64,000 nucleotides of DNA. Origin: Sulfurimicrobium sp964552675. GTDB lineage: Bacteria > Pseudomonadota > Gammaproteobacteria > Burkholderiales > Sulfuricellaceae. The position numbers and the translations under genes were made by a program. The notes beneath the pieces are model-generated. The model worked only from the letters and a program-made list of their open reading frames with translations. It had not been told where the DNA came from and did not search any database. Location of the stretch: NCBI GenBank assembly GCA_964552675.1, contig CAZKHJ010000009.1, positions 32,033-96,032 of the forward strand, read 5' to 3'. Every line of letters starts with the position of its first letter. Positions within the stretch are counted from its first letter, which is position 1. Positions 44,488-52,273 of this stretch are shown piece after piece.

Positions 44488-44516
44488 GTGGATATTTGTT
44501 CGCTCGGTGATTACAA

Positions 44517-44533
44517 TGATTGCATTGCAATCA
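44517..44533. promoter_or_regulatory. Palindrome, candidate FitA operator
   Basis: Perfect 8-bp inverted repeat TGATTGCA-T-TGCAATCA, 17 nt before the fitA ATG and abutting a TACAAT (-10-like) sequence. FitA and VapB antitoxins bind such sites as dimers to repress their operon; binding here is inferred. Confidence 0.6.
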
Positions 44534-44550
44534 TCCAGATGGTGTTGACG

Positions 44551-44799
44551 ATGGCTAGCATTACGATCCGGAATCTCGAAGACAATCTCAAGAGCAGCCT
44601 GCGCCAGCAGGCGGCGCTTCATGGCTGGTCGATGGAAGAAGAGGTGCGCCAGATCCTGCGCCGGGCGGTGATGCCCGCCCAGGAGGAAAGCAGCTTTGCC
44701 CAGCGCATACATCAACGGTTTGCGCAGCTTGGCGTCGATGAACTGCCGATTCCCGCGCGTCAGGCCGCGCGTCAGCCGCCGCAGTGGGATGATTCATGA
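44551..44799 (+). CDS. fitA: FitA-type ribbon-helix-helix antitoxin
   Basis: An 82-aa antitoxin whose N-terminus MASITIRNLEDNLKSSLRQQ and SMEEEVRQILRRA match the FitA ribbon-helix-helix DNA-binding fold; the C-terminal half (PIPARQAARQPPQWDDS) would wrap the toxin's active site. MVLTMAS four codons upstream is an alternative start, but the chosen one is the family start. It overlaps fitB by four bases. Confidence 0.88.
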   Translation: MASITIRNLEDNLKSSLRQQAALHGWSMEEEVRQILRRAVMPAQEESSFAQRIHQRFAQLGVDELPIPARQAARQPPQWDDS

Positions 44800-45239
44800 G
44801 CCGGCGTTTCCTGCTGGATACCAATGTCCTGTCAGAGCTGATGCGCCCCCAGCCTGATGCCAGGGTACTGGCCTGGTTTGAGCGGCAGCAGGACGCGGTG
44901 TTCGCGGTCAGCGTGATTACCCGGGCGGAAGTTCTGCTGGGCGTCGCGCTATTGCCCGCCGGGAGGCGGCGCGATGACCTCGCCAATGCGGCGGAACGGA
45001 TGTTCCAGGAGGATTTTGGCGGGCGCTGTTTGTCATTCGATGAGCAGGCAGCGGATGAATATGCGGCCCTGGTGGCTGCACGTACCCGTTCCGGTCAGCC
45101 CATCAGCACCGAAGATGGACAGATCGCCGCGATCGCGCTTATCCATGACATGCACCTGGTAACGCGCAACATCAAGGACTTTAATGGTATAAGCGGGTTG
45201 AGTCTGATCAATCCCTGGGATGACGAGCAAGCAAGATGA
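44796..45239 (+). CDS. fitB: FitB/VapC-type PIN-domain toxin
   Basis: A 147-aa PIN-domain endoribonuclease. Acidic metal ligands are visible: D8 (LLDTNVLSELMRP), E44 (TRAEVLLGV), D107 (STEDGQIAAIA) and the later LVTRNIKDF motif. It should be intact and active. Its stop overlaps the parC ATG, so toxin and topoisomerase subunit are translationally coupled. Confidence 0.9.
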   Translation: MSRRFLLDTNVLSELMRPQPDARVLAWFERQQDAVFAVSVITRAEVLLGVALLPAGRRRDDLANAAERMFQEDFGGRCLSFDEQAADEYAALVAARTRSGQPISTEDGQIAAIALIHDMHLVTRNIKDFNGISGLSLINPWDDEQAR

Positions 45240-47629
45240 AGCATGAAATGGACCTCAATACCCCCGACCTGTTTGCCCAACTGGAAAACATGCCGGATGA
45301 GCGGGCGGATCAGGTCGTTACCGAATTGCCCCCGGCTCCCCCCGATGAGCCGCCCGAGGGCGGCAATGAACCACCCGAGGACGATCTGGCGGCCTATGCC
45401 AAGGCAGCCTATCTCGCCTATGCCATGGCGGTGTCGAAGTCGCGCGCCATTCCCGATGTGCGCGACGGGCAGAAGCCGGTGCAGCGCCGCATTCTCTATG
45501 CCATGCGGGAGATGGGCAACGAGTGGGACAAGCCGCACAAGAAGTCGGCGCGCATCGTCGGCGACGTGATCGGCAAGTTCCATCCCCACGGCGACAGCGC
45601 GGTGTACGAGGCGGCGGTGCGCATGGCGCAGGATTTTTCGCTGCGCTATCCGCTGATCGACGGGCAGGGCAATTTCGGCAGCCTCGACGGCGATTCGGCG
45701 GCGGCCATGCGTTATACCGAGATTCGCCTGACGCCGATTGCGCAGCTGCTGCTGTCCGAATTGGACCAGGGCACGGTCGATTTCCGTCAAAACTACGATG
45801 GCTCCTTCCAGGAACCGGCAGTCCTGCCTGCGCGCCTGCCTTTCCTGCTGCTGAATGGCGCTTCCGGCATCGGGGTGGGAATCGCCACCGAGGTGCCGTC
45901 GCACAATCTGCGCGAGGTGTGCGAGGTTGCCGCGCGCATGATCGAATCTTCCTCCTTCGGCGAGGAGCAGGTGCTGGACATGATTCCCGGCCCGGATTTT
46001 CCCGGCGGCGGGCAGATCGTCTCCAGTCCGCAGGAGATCCGCAATGCCTATCGCACCGGGCGCGGCTCCATCGCCGTGCGGGCGCGCTACGTGTTCGAGG
46101 AACTGGCACGCGGTCAGTGGCAGTTGGTGATTACCGAGTTTCCACCCGGCGCTTCGGCGGCGAAGGTGCTGTCCGAGATCGAGACGCTGACCAACCCGCA
46201 GCCCAAGCCCGGCAAGAAAACCATTGACCAGGGCCAGGCGCAGACCCGGACCTTGCTGCTGTCGCTGCTCGAATCGGCGCGCGACGAATCGGACAAGGAG
46301 CAGTCGGTGCGCGTGGTGTTCGGGCCGAAAAGCTCGCGCATCGACCGCGACGAATTCGCCCGCACCCTGCTGGCCTACACCAGCCTGGAAACCACGGTGC
46401 CGTTCAATCTGGTGCAGGTGGGGCTGGACGGCAACCCGATGCAGAAATCGCTGTTCACCATCCTCTCCGAATGGTGCCAGTTCCGCATTGCCACGGTGGA
46501 GCGGCGCCTCGGACACCGGCTTGGCAAGGTCAACGAGCGCATCCATATCCTGGAAGGGCGGCACACCGTCTTCCTCAATATCGACGAGGTGATCCGCATC
46601 ATCCGCGAGTCGGACGAGCCCAAAGCGGCGCTGATCGCGCGTTTTGCCCTGTCCGAGCGGCAGGCCGAGGATATCCTGGAAATCCGCCTGCGCCAGCTCT
46701 CCAGGCTGGAAGGCATCAAGATCGAGCAGGAGATCGCCGAGCTGAATGCCGAGCGCAGCAAGCTGGAATCGCTGCTGGCCAATCCGGCCAGGATGAAAAC
46801 CCTGATTGCGCGCGAAATCCGCGACGACATCAAGAAATTCGGCGATGAGCGCCGTACCCTGATCCAGCCCGACCGGCGCGCTTCGCTGGCCGAGGCTGCG
46901 GTGCTCGACGAGCCGGTGACCATCATCCTCTCCGAGAAAGGCTGGCTGCGGCAGCGCCAGGGACATGGCGTCGACCTTGCCGCGCTGTCCTTCAAGGAAG
47001 GCGACAAGCTGTTTGCCGCGATCGAGTGCCGCACGCCCGATGCGGTCATCCTGCTCGCCTCGGATGGCCGTTCCTATAGCGTGACCGCCGCGCAGGTGCC
47101 GGGCGGGAAGGGCGATGGCGTGCCGGTTGCCTCGCTGATCGAGCTGCAGGCAGGCAGCCGCATTGTCGCCGCCCTGAGCGGGCAGGCGGAGGAAAAATTG
47201 CTGCTGGCGAATTCCGCCGGCTATGGTTTTGTCGCCACCATCGCCGACATGGCGACGCGCCAGAAGGCCGGCAAGCTGCTGATGACACTGGAAGCGGGGG
47301 AGAAAATCCTGCCACCCGCGCGCATTGCGCCTGCCAGCCCGGATGTGCCGCGTTACGTGGCCTGCGTTTCCAGCAGCGACAAACTGCTGGTGTTCCCGCT
47401 CGCCGAGCTCAAGGAGATGTCGAAGGGGCGCGGCGTGATCCTCATGGCCCTGCACGGCGACCAGCTGAAGCTGAGCTGCGTCTTCAGCGATGCGCTGACC
47501 ACCCGTGGCGTGCGGCGCGGCCGCAGCATCGAGGAAGCGCCCCAATTCGAGATTTCCCGCCGCGCGCGCAAGGGCAGCCAGCTCAATCTGAAAGTCGAGG
47601 CGCTTTATTCCGGCGCCGGGCCGGGTTGA
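45236..47629 (+). CDS. parC: DNA topoisomerase IV subunit A
   Basis: The DNA-cleaving subunit of topoisomerase IV. The winged-helix domain has PDVRDGQKPVQRRILYAM and HPHGDSAVYEA; the active-site tyrosine is in AAMRYTEIRL. The coiled-coil gate (EQEIAELNAERSKLESLL) and a C-terminal beta-pinwheel domain follow; no GyrA-box is evident, which fits ParC. At 797 aa it is slightly longer than usual because of an acidic Pro-rich N-terminal 50 residues (LPPAPPDEPPEGGNEPP). Translation may begin at 45236 or at the ATG three codons later. Confidence 0.96.
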   Translation: MKHEMDLNTPDLFAQLENMPDERADQVVTELPPAPPDEPPEGGNEPPEDDLAAYAKAAYLAYAMAVSKSRAIPDVRDGQKPVQRRILYAMREMGNEWDKPHKKSARIVGDVIGKFHPHGDSAVYEAAVRMAQDFSLRYPLIDGQGNFGSLDGDSAAAMRYTEIRLTPIAQLLLSELDQGTVDFRQNYDGSFQEPAVLPARLPFLLLNGASGIGVGIATEVPSHNLREVCEVAARMIESSSFGEEQVLDMIPGPDFPGGGQIVSSPQEIRNAYRTGRGSIAVRARYVFEELARGQWQLVITEFPPGASAAKVLSEIETLTNPQPKPGKKTIDQGQAQTRTLLLSLLESARDESDKEQSVRVVFGPKSSRIDRDEFARTLLAYTSLETTVPFNLVQVGLDGNPMQKSLFTILSEWCQFRIATVERRLGHRLGKVNERIHILEGRHTVFLNIDEVIRIIRESDEPKAALIARFALSERQAEDILEIRLRQLSRLEGIKIEQEIAELNAERSKLESLLANPARMKTLIAREIRDDIKKFGDERRTLIQPDRRASLAEAAVLDEPVTIILSEKGWLRQRQGHGVDLAALSFKEGDKLFAAIECRTPDAVILLASDGRSYSVTAAQVPGGKGDGVPVASLIELQAGSRIVAALSGQAEEKLLLANSAGYGFVATIADMATRQKAGKLLMTLEAGEKILPPARIAPASPDVPRYVACVSSSDKLLVFPLAELKEMSKGRGVILMALHGDQLKLSCVFSDALTTRGVRRGRSIEEAPQFEISRRARKGSQLNLKVEALYSGAGPG

Positions 47630-47675
47630 GCTGTATCATGCCCCCCTATCAGCCATCTGTATTGGGAGAGTTCTT

Positions 47676-47939
47676 TTGAAACGTACCCTGGGGCGCAGGA
47701 TTGCGCTGGGTTTTGCCGTTGCTTCCTTTGTCTCGGCGCTGCTGACGCTGATTGCGTTCGTCATCATGCTCGGGCGTTACGGCTCGGCGAATGCGATCGT
47801 GGCCAGCCTGATGGCTTCAATCGTCTTTTTTGCCGGCTGCGGGATCGTGCTGTATGTCATCAGCCAGCCGCCGCGCTACAAACTGCTGCCGTGGGATCAC
47901 GCTGAAGCAGCGGAGGATGCGGGCCGTCCTGTCGGTTAG
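47676..47939 (+). CDS. Small two-helix membrane protein
   Basis: An 87-aa protein with two hydrophobic helices (about 11-31 and 38-62) and short charged ends; no family is recognised. The TTG start has a GGGAGAG ribosome-binding site seven nt upstream, and codon use looks like the neighbours, so I take it as real. It lies 46 nt after parC and could share its transcript. Function unknown. Confidence 0.65.
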   Translation: MKRTLGRRIALGFAVASFVSALLTLIAFVIMLGRYGSANAIVASLMASIVFFAGCGIVLYVISQPPRYKLLPWDHAEAAEDAGRPVG

Positions 47940-47977
47940 GGTTGAATTCATTGGTTTCGTCGGTGCCCCATCCCCAC

Positions 47978-48077
47978 CCTAACCCTCCCCTTGAAGGGGA
48001 GGGGATGACATAAAGCACGTAAATTTCTACCCATTCGCGCCTCCCTAATCCTCTCCTTGAAGGGGAGGGGATGACAT
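47978..48077. repeat. Two tandem palindromic repeats before rdgC
   Basis: Two copies of about 35 bp, each with a CCCTCCCCTT / AAGGGGAGGG palindrome followed by GGATGACATA, spaced 65 nt apart between the convergent small membrane gene and rdgC. The first palindrome is perfect, the second has a T for C change. Confidence 0.7.
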
Positions 48078-48084
48078 AGTCTCG

Positions 48085-48984
48085 TCAGGGCGTGTGTTCC
48101 CCGCCCAGCGCCGCCACCAGGGCAGGCAGCAGGCGGGACAGTTCTCCCGTCATCAGGGCGAAATCGGCGTCGAATTGCTCATCGGCGGTTTCGGCGCTGG
48201 CTTCGGCTTCTTCCTTGAGGATGTCGAGGAAGGCCAGGCGCTTGATTTCCAGCTTTTCCGTCAGCACGAAGGAGATGCGGTCGTCCCAGGTCAAGGCCAG
48301 GCGCGTCGGCTGCTTGCCCGCGACGATATGCTTGCCGATTTCCTCGCCATCGAGCGGGTGCCGCACATAGCGTACCGTGGCGTTCTCTTCCAGCGGCGAG
48401 CGCAGTTCGCAGTCGCGGTCGATGCTGAAGCCGGCGGGGGCTGCGCTGGTGGTGAGCCATTCCGTCATTGCAGCCGTGGGCGAGCGCTCGGTGCGCAGGG
48501 GCGAGAGCGGTAGATCGCTGACGCACTGGTTGAGCAGTTCCAGCACTTCATCCGCCTTGCTGGTGCTGGCCGCGTCGATGCACAGCCAGCCATGGGCCGG
48601 GTCGATCCAGGCGCGGGTGATGCGGCGGCGGGCAAAGGCGCGCGGCAGCAATTCTTCCGCCACCTGTTCCCGGATCTCCCGCACCTGCTTGCGGCTCGGA
48701 CTGTAGCCCTGCTGGGCCTCGATTTCCGCGATGCGTTCGTCCGCTGCCTGCTTGACCACGGCGCCCGGCAGCAGCTTCTGCTCCACGCCCAGGGCCAGCA
48801 TGATCTGGCCGTTCAGCGCATAAGCCAGACGTTCGTCGCCACGTGGCGCAACCCACCCCCTGCTTTGCCGGTCCATGCTGCCGCAGGGCTGGAAAACATG
48901 CCCCGCCAGCTGTTCGTCGAGGCGCTCCGCCGTGATGTTCCAGTCAGTGGCAAGGCGGTAGGTTTGAAGGTTTCTGAACCACAT
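48085..48984 (-). CDS. rdgC: Recombination-associated protein RdgC
   Basis: A 299-aa DNA-binding ring protein that restrains RecA. The family start MWFRNLQTYRL lies at 48984, so the 43-codon extension upstream is rejected. Typical segments are GWVAPRGDERLAYALNGQ, LPGAVVKQAADERIAEIE and LTEKLEIKRLAFLDIL. Full length and no breaks. Confidence 0.95.
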   Translation of the reverse strand: MWFRNLQTYRLATDWNITAERLDEQLAGHVFQPCGSMDRQSRGWVAPRGDERLAYALNGQIMLALGVEQKLLPGAVVKQAADERIAEIEAQQGYSPSRKQVREIREQVAEELLPRAFARRRITRAWIDPAHGWLCIDAASTSKADEVLELLNQCVSDLPLSPLRTERSPTAAMTEWLTTSAAPAGFSIDRDCELRSPLEENATVRYVRHPLDGEEIGKHIVAGKQPTRLALTWDDRISFVLTEKLEIKRLAFLDILKEEAEASAETADEQFDADFALMTGELSRLLPALVAALGGEHTP

Positions 48985-49098
48985 GGTCGTTCCAAAAAGT
49001 GGGGAATTATACGCTGACGGGAGGCAGGTTTTCCTCGTCCTGATGCTTTCACGGAAAATAGCGGCGAGCCAGGCTGCTTTCCGGCGGGCAATCGCACT

Positions 49099-49104
49099 TA
49101 TAAT
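49099..49104 (+). promoter_or_regulatory. Consensus -10 box before the GNAT gene
   Basis: A perfect TATAAT lies 33 nt upstream of the preferred ATG of the next gene, in a divergent intergenic region with rdgC. No good -35 match is seen at the right distance. Confidence 0.35.
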
Positions 49105-49136
49105 TAATGCCAATGGTTGTGCAAAAGGGGAGGACG

Positions 49137-50054
49137 ATGGCTGACGAAAGTGTGTTGTCCGGCTTGAGAAGCCTGTCGCTTGGGGATTTGGCCGTGTACA
49201 AGGCGGCGGTCAATCAGAGCCGGCGTATTTGCTGGCAGCATTATTTTCCCTTCCTGATCCTGGCCTCTCGCAAGGGACACAACGAATTTCTGGTTTCCGA
49301 AGATCGCGGATCCCTCTGCGTTTACTGGCTTAGACAGGAAGAAGCAGGCCCAAGGCTGTATCTGTTTCTGTTGCCGATGCCGATGAATGTCGCCGTGCTG
49401 CAAAGCGGTCTCGACCGGTGCAGGGAATTCAACCGCAGCAAGAAAGCGACCGTGCGTCTGGTGGATGCGGCGGATATCGGCGTGGCATCCGCGATCGAGG
49501 GGGCGAGTGTCGTCCCGGTGTGTTCGGAATACCTTTATGATCCTTCTTTTTACCGTGCCTTGGCTGGTCACAAGGTGCGCAATCTCGTCCACAATCTGAA
49601 TCGGGTCAAGAACAGGGGCGATGTGGCAGTCAGGGATTATGCAGCGGAAGATGCCTCCGATTGCCTGGCTTTATTGGATGAGTGGTGGGGAATGCAGGAA
49701 GGCAAATACGAAGACCTTCACTACCAGCGCTATACCAAGGCCTGCCTCAAAATGGCCTCTCAATTTGATCGGGCCGACCTGTTCGGGAAGGTTATCCTGG
49801 TAGATGGAAAAATCCGCTCATTCGGCTTTGCCGGAGAGATCAGAAAGGGTGTGGGTAATCTGTTCATCACCTATTCCGACCATAATATCAAGGGGTTGAA
49901 TTATTTCCTGTATTACCAGCTGTTGCAGGAGATGGAAGGCTATGCGCTCGCCAATGCTTCCCGGGCAGATACGCCAGGAGTAAAGTTTGCCAAGGATGTC
50001 CTCTGCCCGGTGTCGATGCATGAGGTTTACCGGCTCCACCAGTCTCCGGGGTAA
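49137..50054 (+). CDS. GNAT-fold protein, DUF2156/aminoacyltransferase-like
   Basis: A 305-aa protein starting at an ATG with a GGGAGG ribosome-binding site (an ATG ten codons upstream lacks one). The second half resembles DUF2156-type GNAT domains such as the C-terminal part of MprF: YDPSFYRALAGHKVRNLVHNL, VRDYAAEDASDCLALL, FGKVILVDGKIRSFGFAGE and ALANASRADTPGVKFAK. Those domains transfer amino acids from aminoacyl-tRNA to lipids or peptides. It stands beside MurF-like ligases, so a role in an amide-linked product is an inference from context. Confidence 0.65.
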   Translation: MADESVLSGLRSLSLGDLAVYKAAVNQSRRICWQHYFPFLILASRKGHNEFLVSEDRGSLCVYWLRQEEAGPRLYLFLLPMPMNVAVLQSGLDRCREFNRSKKATVRLVDAADIGVASAIEGASVVPVCSEYLYDPSFYRALAGHKVRNLVHNLNRVKNRGDVAVRDYAAEDASDCLALLDEWWGMQEGKYEDLHYQRYTKACLKMASQFDRADLFGKVILVDGKIRSFGFAGEIRKGVGNLFITYSDHNIKGLNYFLYYQLLQEMEGYALANASRADTPGVKFAKDVLCPVSMHEVYRLHQSPG

Positions 50055-51056
50055 TCAGGGCTTGTCCGCAAGCCGGTGGCGGTAGAGGTAGGCGGAAATA
50101 TTGTGCTGGATGTAGTCGATGCGGACTTCGGCTTTCCGGTGGTCCTCTCCGCCGCGGACGAATGCGCCGCTGTCGAGCCTGAATTTCATCTGTTCGCCCA
50201 GGTTGAAGTCGATGGCTTCGACGCATGCGCCTCGCAGCGGTGCGAGGTCGGCTCCGCACTTCCCCTGGTCGAACAGGCGCACGAATGCCAGTAAGCCCTC
50301 TGAACGGCAGGCGGTGGGCGTGCTGCGCCCCCACGAACGATATTCCGGAAAGTCCAGGATATGCCTGGCAATTCTGGCGGCGTGGCGCACGTAGTCTTCC
50401 CGCCAGCGGTGGCGGCATAGCAGTTCGAGGGAATACAGCATCCAGTGGGACTGCTCGGGCACGCCGTAATCCCTGGGCGCGAGGGTGTCCTCGCTGCGCG
50501 CCGCCGCGTCCAACCAATGCTCGTCGCCGCTTGCCTCGAATAGCCAGAGCAGTGCCAGCAGGGCTTCGCCGGTGTAGTACATGGACTGGAAGTCGGAGAT
50601 TTTTCCGCTGGCAAGATAGCGCTTGTGCACGAAATCGCCGTCTGCTTTCATGTCGCGGAGGATGGATCTTCCCAGCGCTTCGGCCAGCGTCTTGAGGATT
50701 TCATCTCCCGTTGCGCGATACACCGACAGCAACGCCAGTATCGCCAGGGCGTTGCCGCCCAGCTTGATGCTGTTGTTTTCGACGATGCAGGCGTGGCGGT
50801 AATCGGGCGAAAACTTCAGGAACTCGTTCAGCAGATAGGTGGTGGCGCGCCGGCAGGCGGCGGGAATCTCTCCGTTCGGGGATCCCTGGCCGTGAACTTC
50901 CATCATGGCCCAGATGGCGCCGCAGTGGCGCAGTACGTTGTAGCCCTCGGCCACGGTTCCGGAAAGGGCGTCGAAACGGTATTTGAAACGCCCGCCCCCA
51001 TCCGCCAGGCCGGCCAGGCATGTCGCTCCGGATGAGGCGATGTCGAGATGATTCAT
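50055..51056 (-). CDS. Alpha/alpha-toroid (six-hairpin-like) protein
   Basis: A 333-aa soluble protein without signal peptide, built from repeated helix pairs: LRHCGAIWAMMEV, ATTYLLNEFLKFS, NSIKLGGNALAILALLSVY, QSMYYTGEALLALLWLFEA and HWMLYSLELLCRH. This pattern is that of alpha/alpha-barrel enzymes such as six-hairpin glycosidases and epimerase C-terminal domains. The family is not recognised and no catalytic pair is assigned. It abuts the convergent GNAT gene end to end and is divergent from the serine hydrolase. Confidence 0.65.
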   Translation of the reverse strand: MNHLDIASSGATCLAGLADGGGRFKYRFDALSGTVAEGYNVLRHCGAIWAMMEVHGQGSPNGEIPAACRRATTYLLNEFLKFSPDYRHACIVENNSIKLGGNALAILALLSVYRATGDEILKTLAEALGRSILRDMKADGDFVHKRYLASGKISDFQSMYYTGEALLALLWLFEASGDEHWLDAAARSEDTLAPRDYGVPEQSHWMLYSLELLCRHRWREDYVRHAARIARHILDFPEYRSWGRSTPTACRSEGLLAFVRLFDQGKCGADLAPLRGACVEAIDFNLGEQMKFRLDSGAFVRGGEDHRKAEVRIDYIQHNISAYLYRHRLADKP

Positions 51057-51145
51057 GAGTCATCCTGTGGGCATCCGGTTGCCACCCGGCCCCTGCAAAT
51101 CGTTATAGAATGGCACGTCAAGCTTCTTGACGACTGGAGGCCGCC

Positions 51146-52273
51146 ATGTACAAGCGCGATCCGAGAGCCACCCGCTGGCTTCTCCTCCTGGCATTGTGGT
51201 GGGCCTGTCTTGTCCCGCCGGCGTGCGATGCTGACGCCATTCCCTCTGGAAGCTACCAGCTTCTCACCGAATATAATCCCGAACAGCCTTACTTTCCAGC
51301 CAAATTATGGCTCAAGGCGTCAAATCCCGAGCTGCTGGGCTGGTCGTCGGAAAAGCTGGCCGCTGCGCGACAGTTTTCCAGCCAGATCGACACGGCGGCT
51401 GTGGTCGTCATCGACAACGGCGTCATCGTGGATGAATGGGGAAATCCTCTTCTGCGCTACAAGTGCCATTCGATGCGGAAGAGCCTGCTGAACGCCTTGT
51501 TCGGGATACAGGTCGAAGCGGGAAAGATCCGGCTTGCGGATACCCTGGAAGCACTGCATATCGATGACTGGAACCCTCCCCTGGACCAGCAGGAGAAACA
51601 GGCGCGCGTCTCCGACCTGCTCCAGGCCCGTTCCGGGGTCTATCATGCAGCGGCCTATGAGACCTACAACATGCGCACCAAGCGTCCGCCGCGCGACAGC
51701 CATGCTCCGGGCAGTTACTGGTTCTACAACAACTGGGATTTCAACACCCTGGTCAGCATTTTCGAACAGCAGACCCGGCGTGGCGTATTTGAAGAATTCC
51801 AGCAGCGCATTGCAACGCCGCTGCAAATGGAGCAATTTCGCCTCAGTGATACCGAATATTGGTATGAGCGCTCGAAATCCAGGCACCCCGCCTACCTGTT
51901 CCGGATGAGCGCGCGCGATCTGGGGCGGTTTGGGCTGCTTTATCTCAGGGAGGGCAAATGGAAGAGCCGGCAGATCGTTCCGGCGAAGTGGATAGAGGAA
52001 AGTACCAGGGTCTACTCGTCCACCGGCATGAAAAAGCTGCTCGCCGGCTACGGTTACCTGTGGTGGGTCCATCCCGATGGATATGCCGCGCTCGGCGCCG
52101 GCGGTCAGGCGATTCTGGTGTATCCGGCGCATCGGGTGGTGATCGTGCATCGCGTGGACACCGATGACCCGGACCGGCTGGTGAGCTATTCCGACCTTGC
52201 GAAGCTGGCGAACCTGATCCTGGCCGCGCAGATCCAGCCAAATCAGGCGGCTCCCAGGTCCAGCTCCAGGTAG
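51146..52273 (+). CDS. Exported serine hydrolase, class C beta-lactamase/DD-peptidase family
   Basis: A 375-aa exported protein with a signal peptide (LLLLALWWACLVPPACDA). The catalytic SxxK is SMRK at about residue 109, the YxN-like motif is in FYNNWDF and a C-terminal AGGQAIL could be the KTG-equivalent. Relatives hydrolyse beta-lactams, D-amino-acid peptides or esters. Next to Mur-ligase-like genes it may trim or release a peptide-containing polymer. Its 3' end overlaps the MurF-CapA gene by 31 nt. Confidence 0.8.
   Translation: MYKRDPRATRWLLLLALWWACLVPPACDADAIPSGSYQLLTEYNPEQPYFPAKLWLKASNPELLGWSSEKLAAARQFSSQIDTAAVVVIDNGVIVDEWGNPLLRYKCHSMRKSLLNALFGIQVEAGKIRLADTLEALHIDDWNPPLDQQEKQARVSDLLQARSGVYHAAAYETYNMRTKRPPRDSHAPGSYWFYNNWDFNTLVSIFEQQTRRGVFEEFQQRIATPLQMEQFRLSDTEYWYERSKSRHPAYLFRMSARDLGRFGLLYLREGKWKSRQIVPAKWIEESTRVYSSTGMKKLLAGYGYLWWVHPDGYAALGAGGQAILVYPAHRVVIVHRVDTDDPDRLVSYSDLAKLANLILAAQIQPNQAAPRSSSR

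Noticed and set aside
45095..47545. 816-aa minus-strand frame opposite parC
   Set aside because: Antisense shadow of parC with no recognisable domain.
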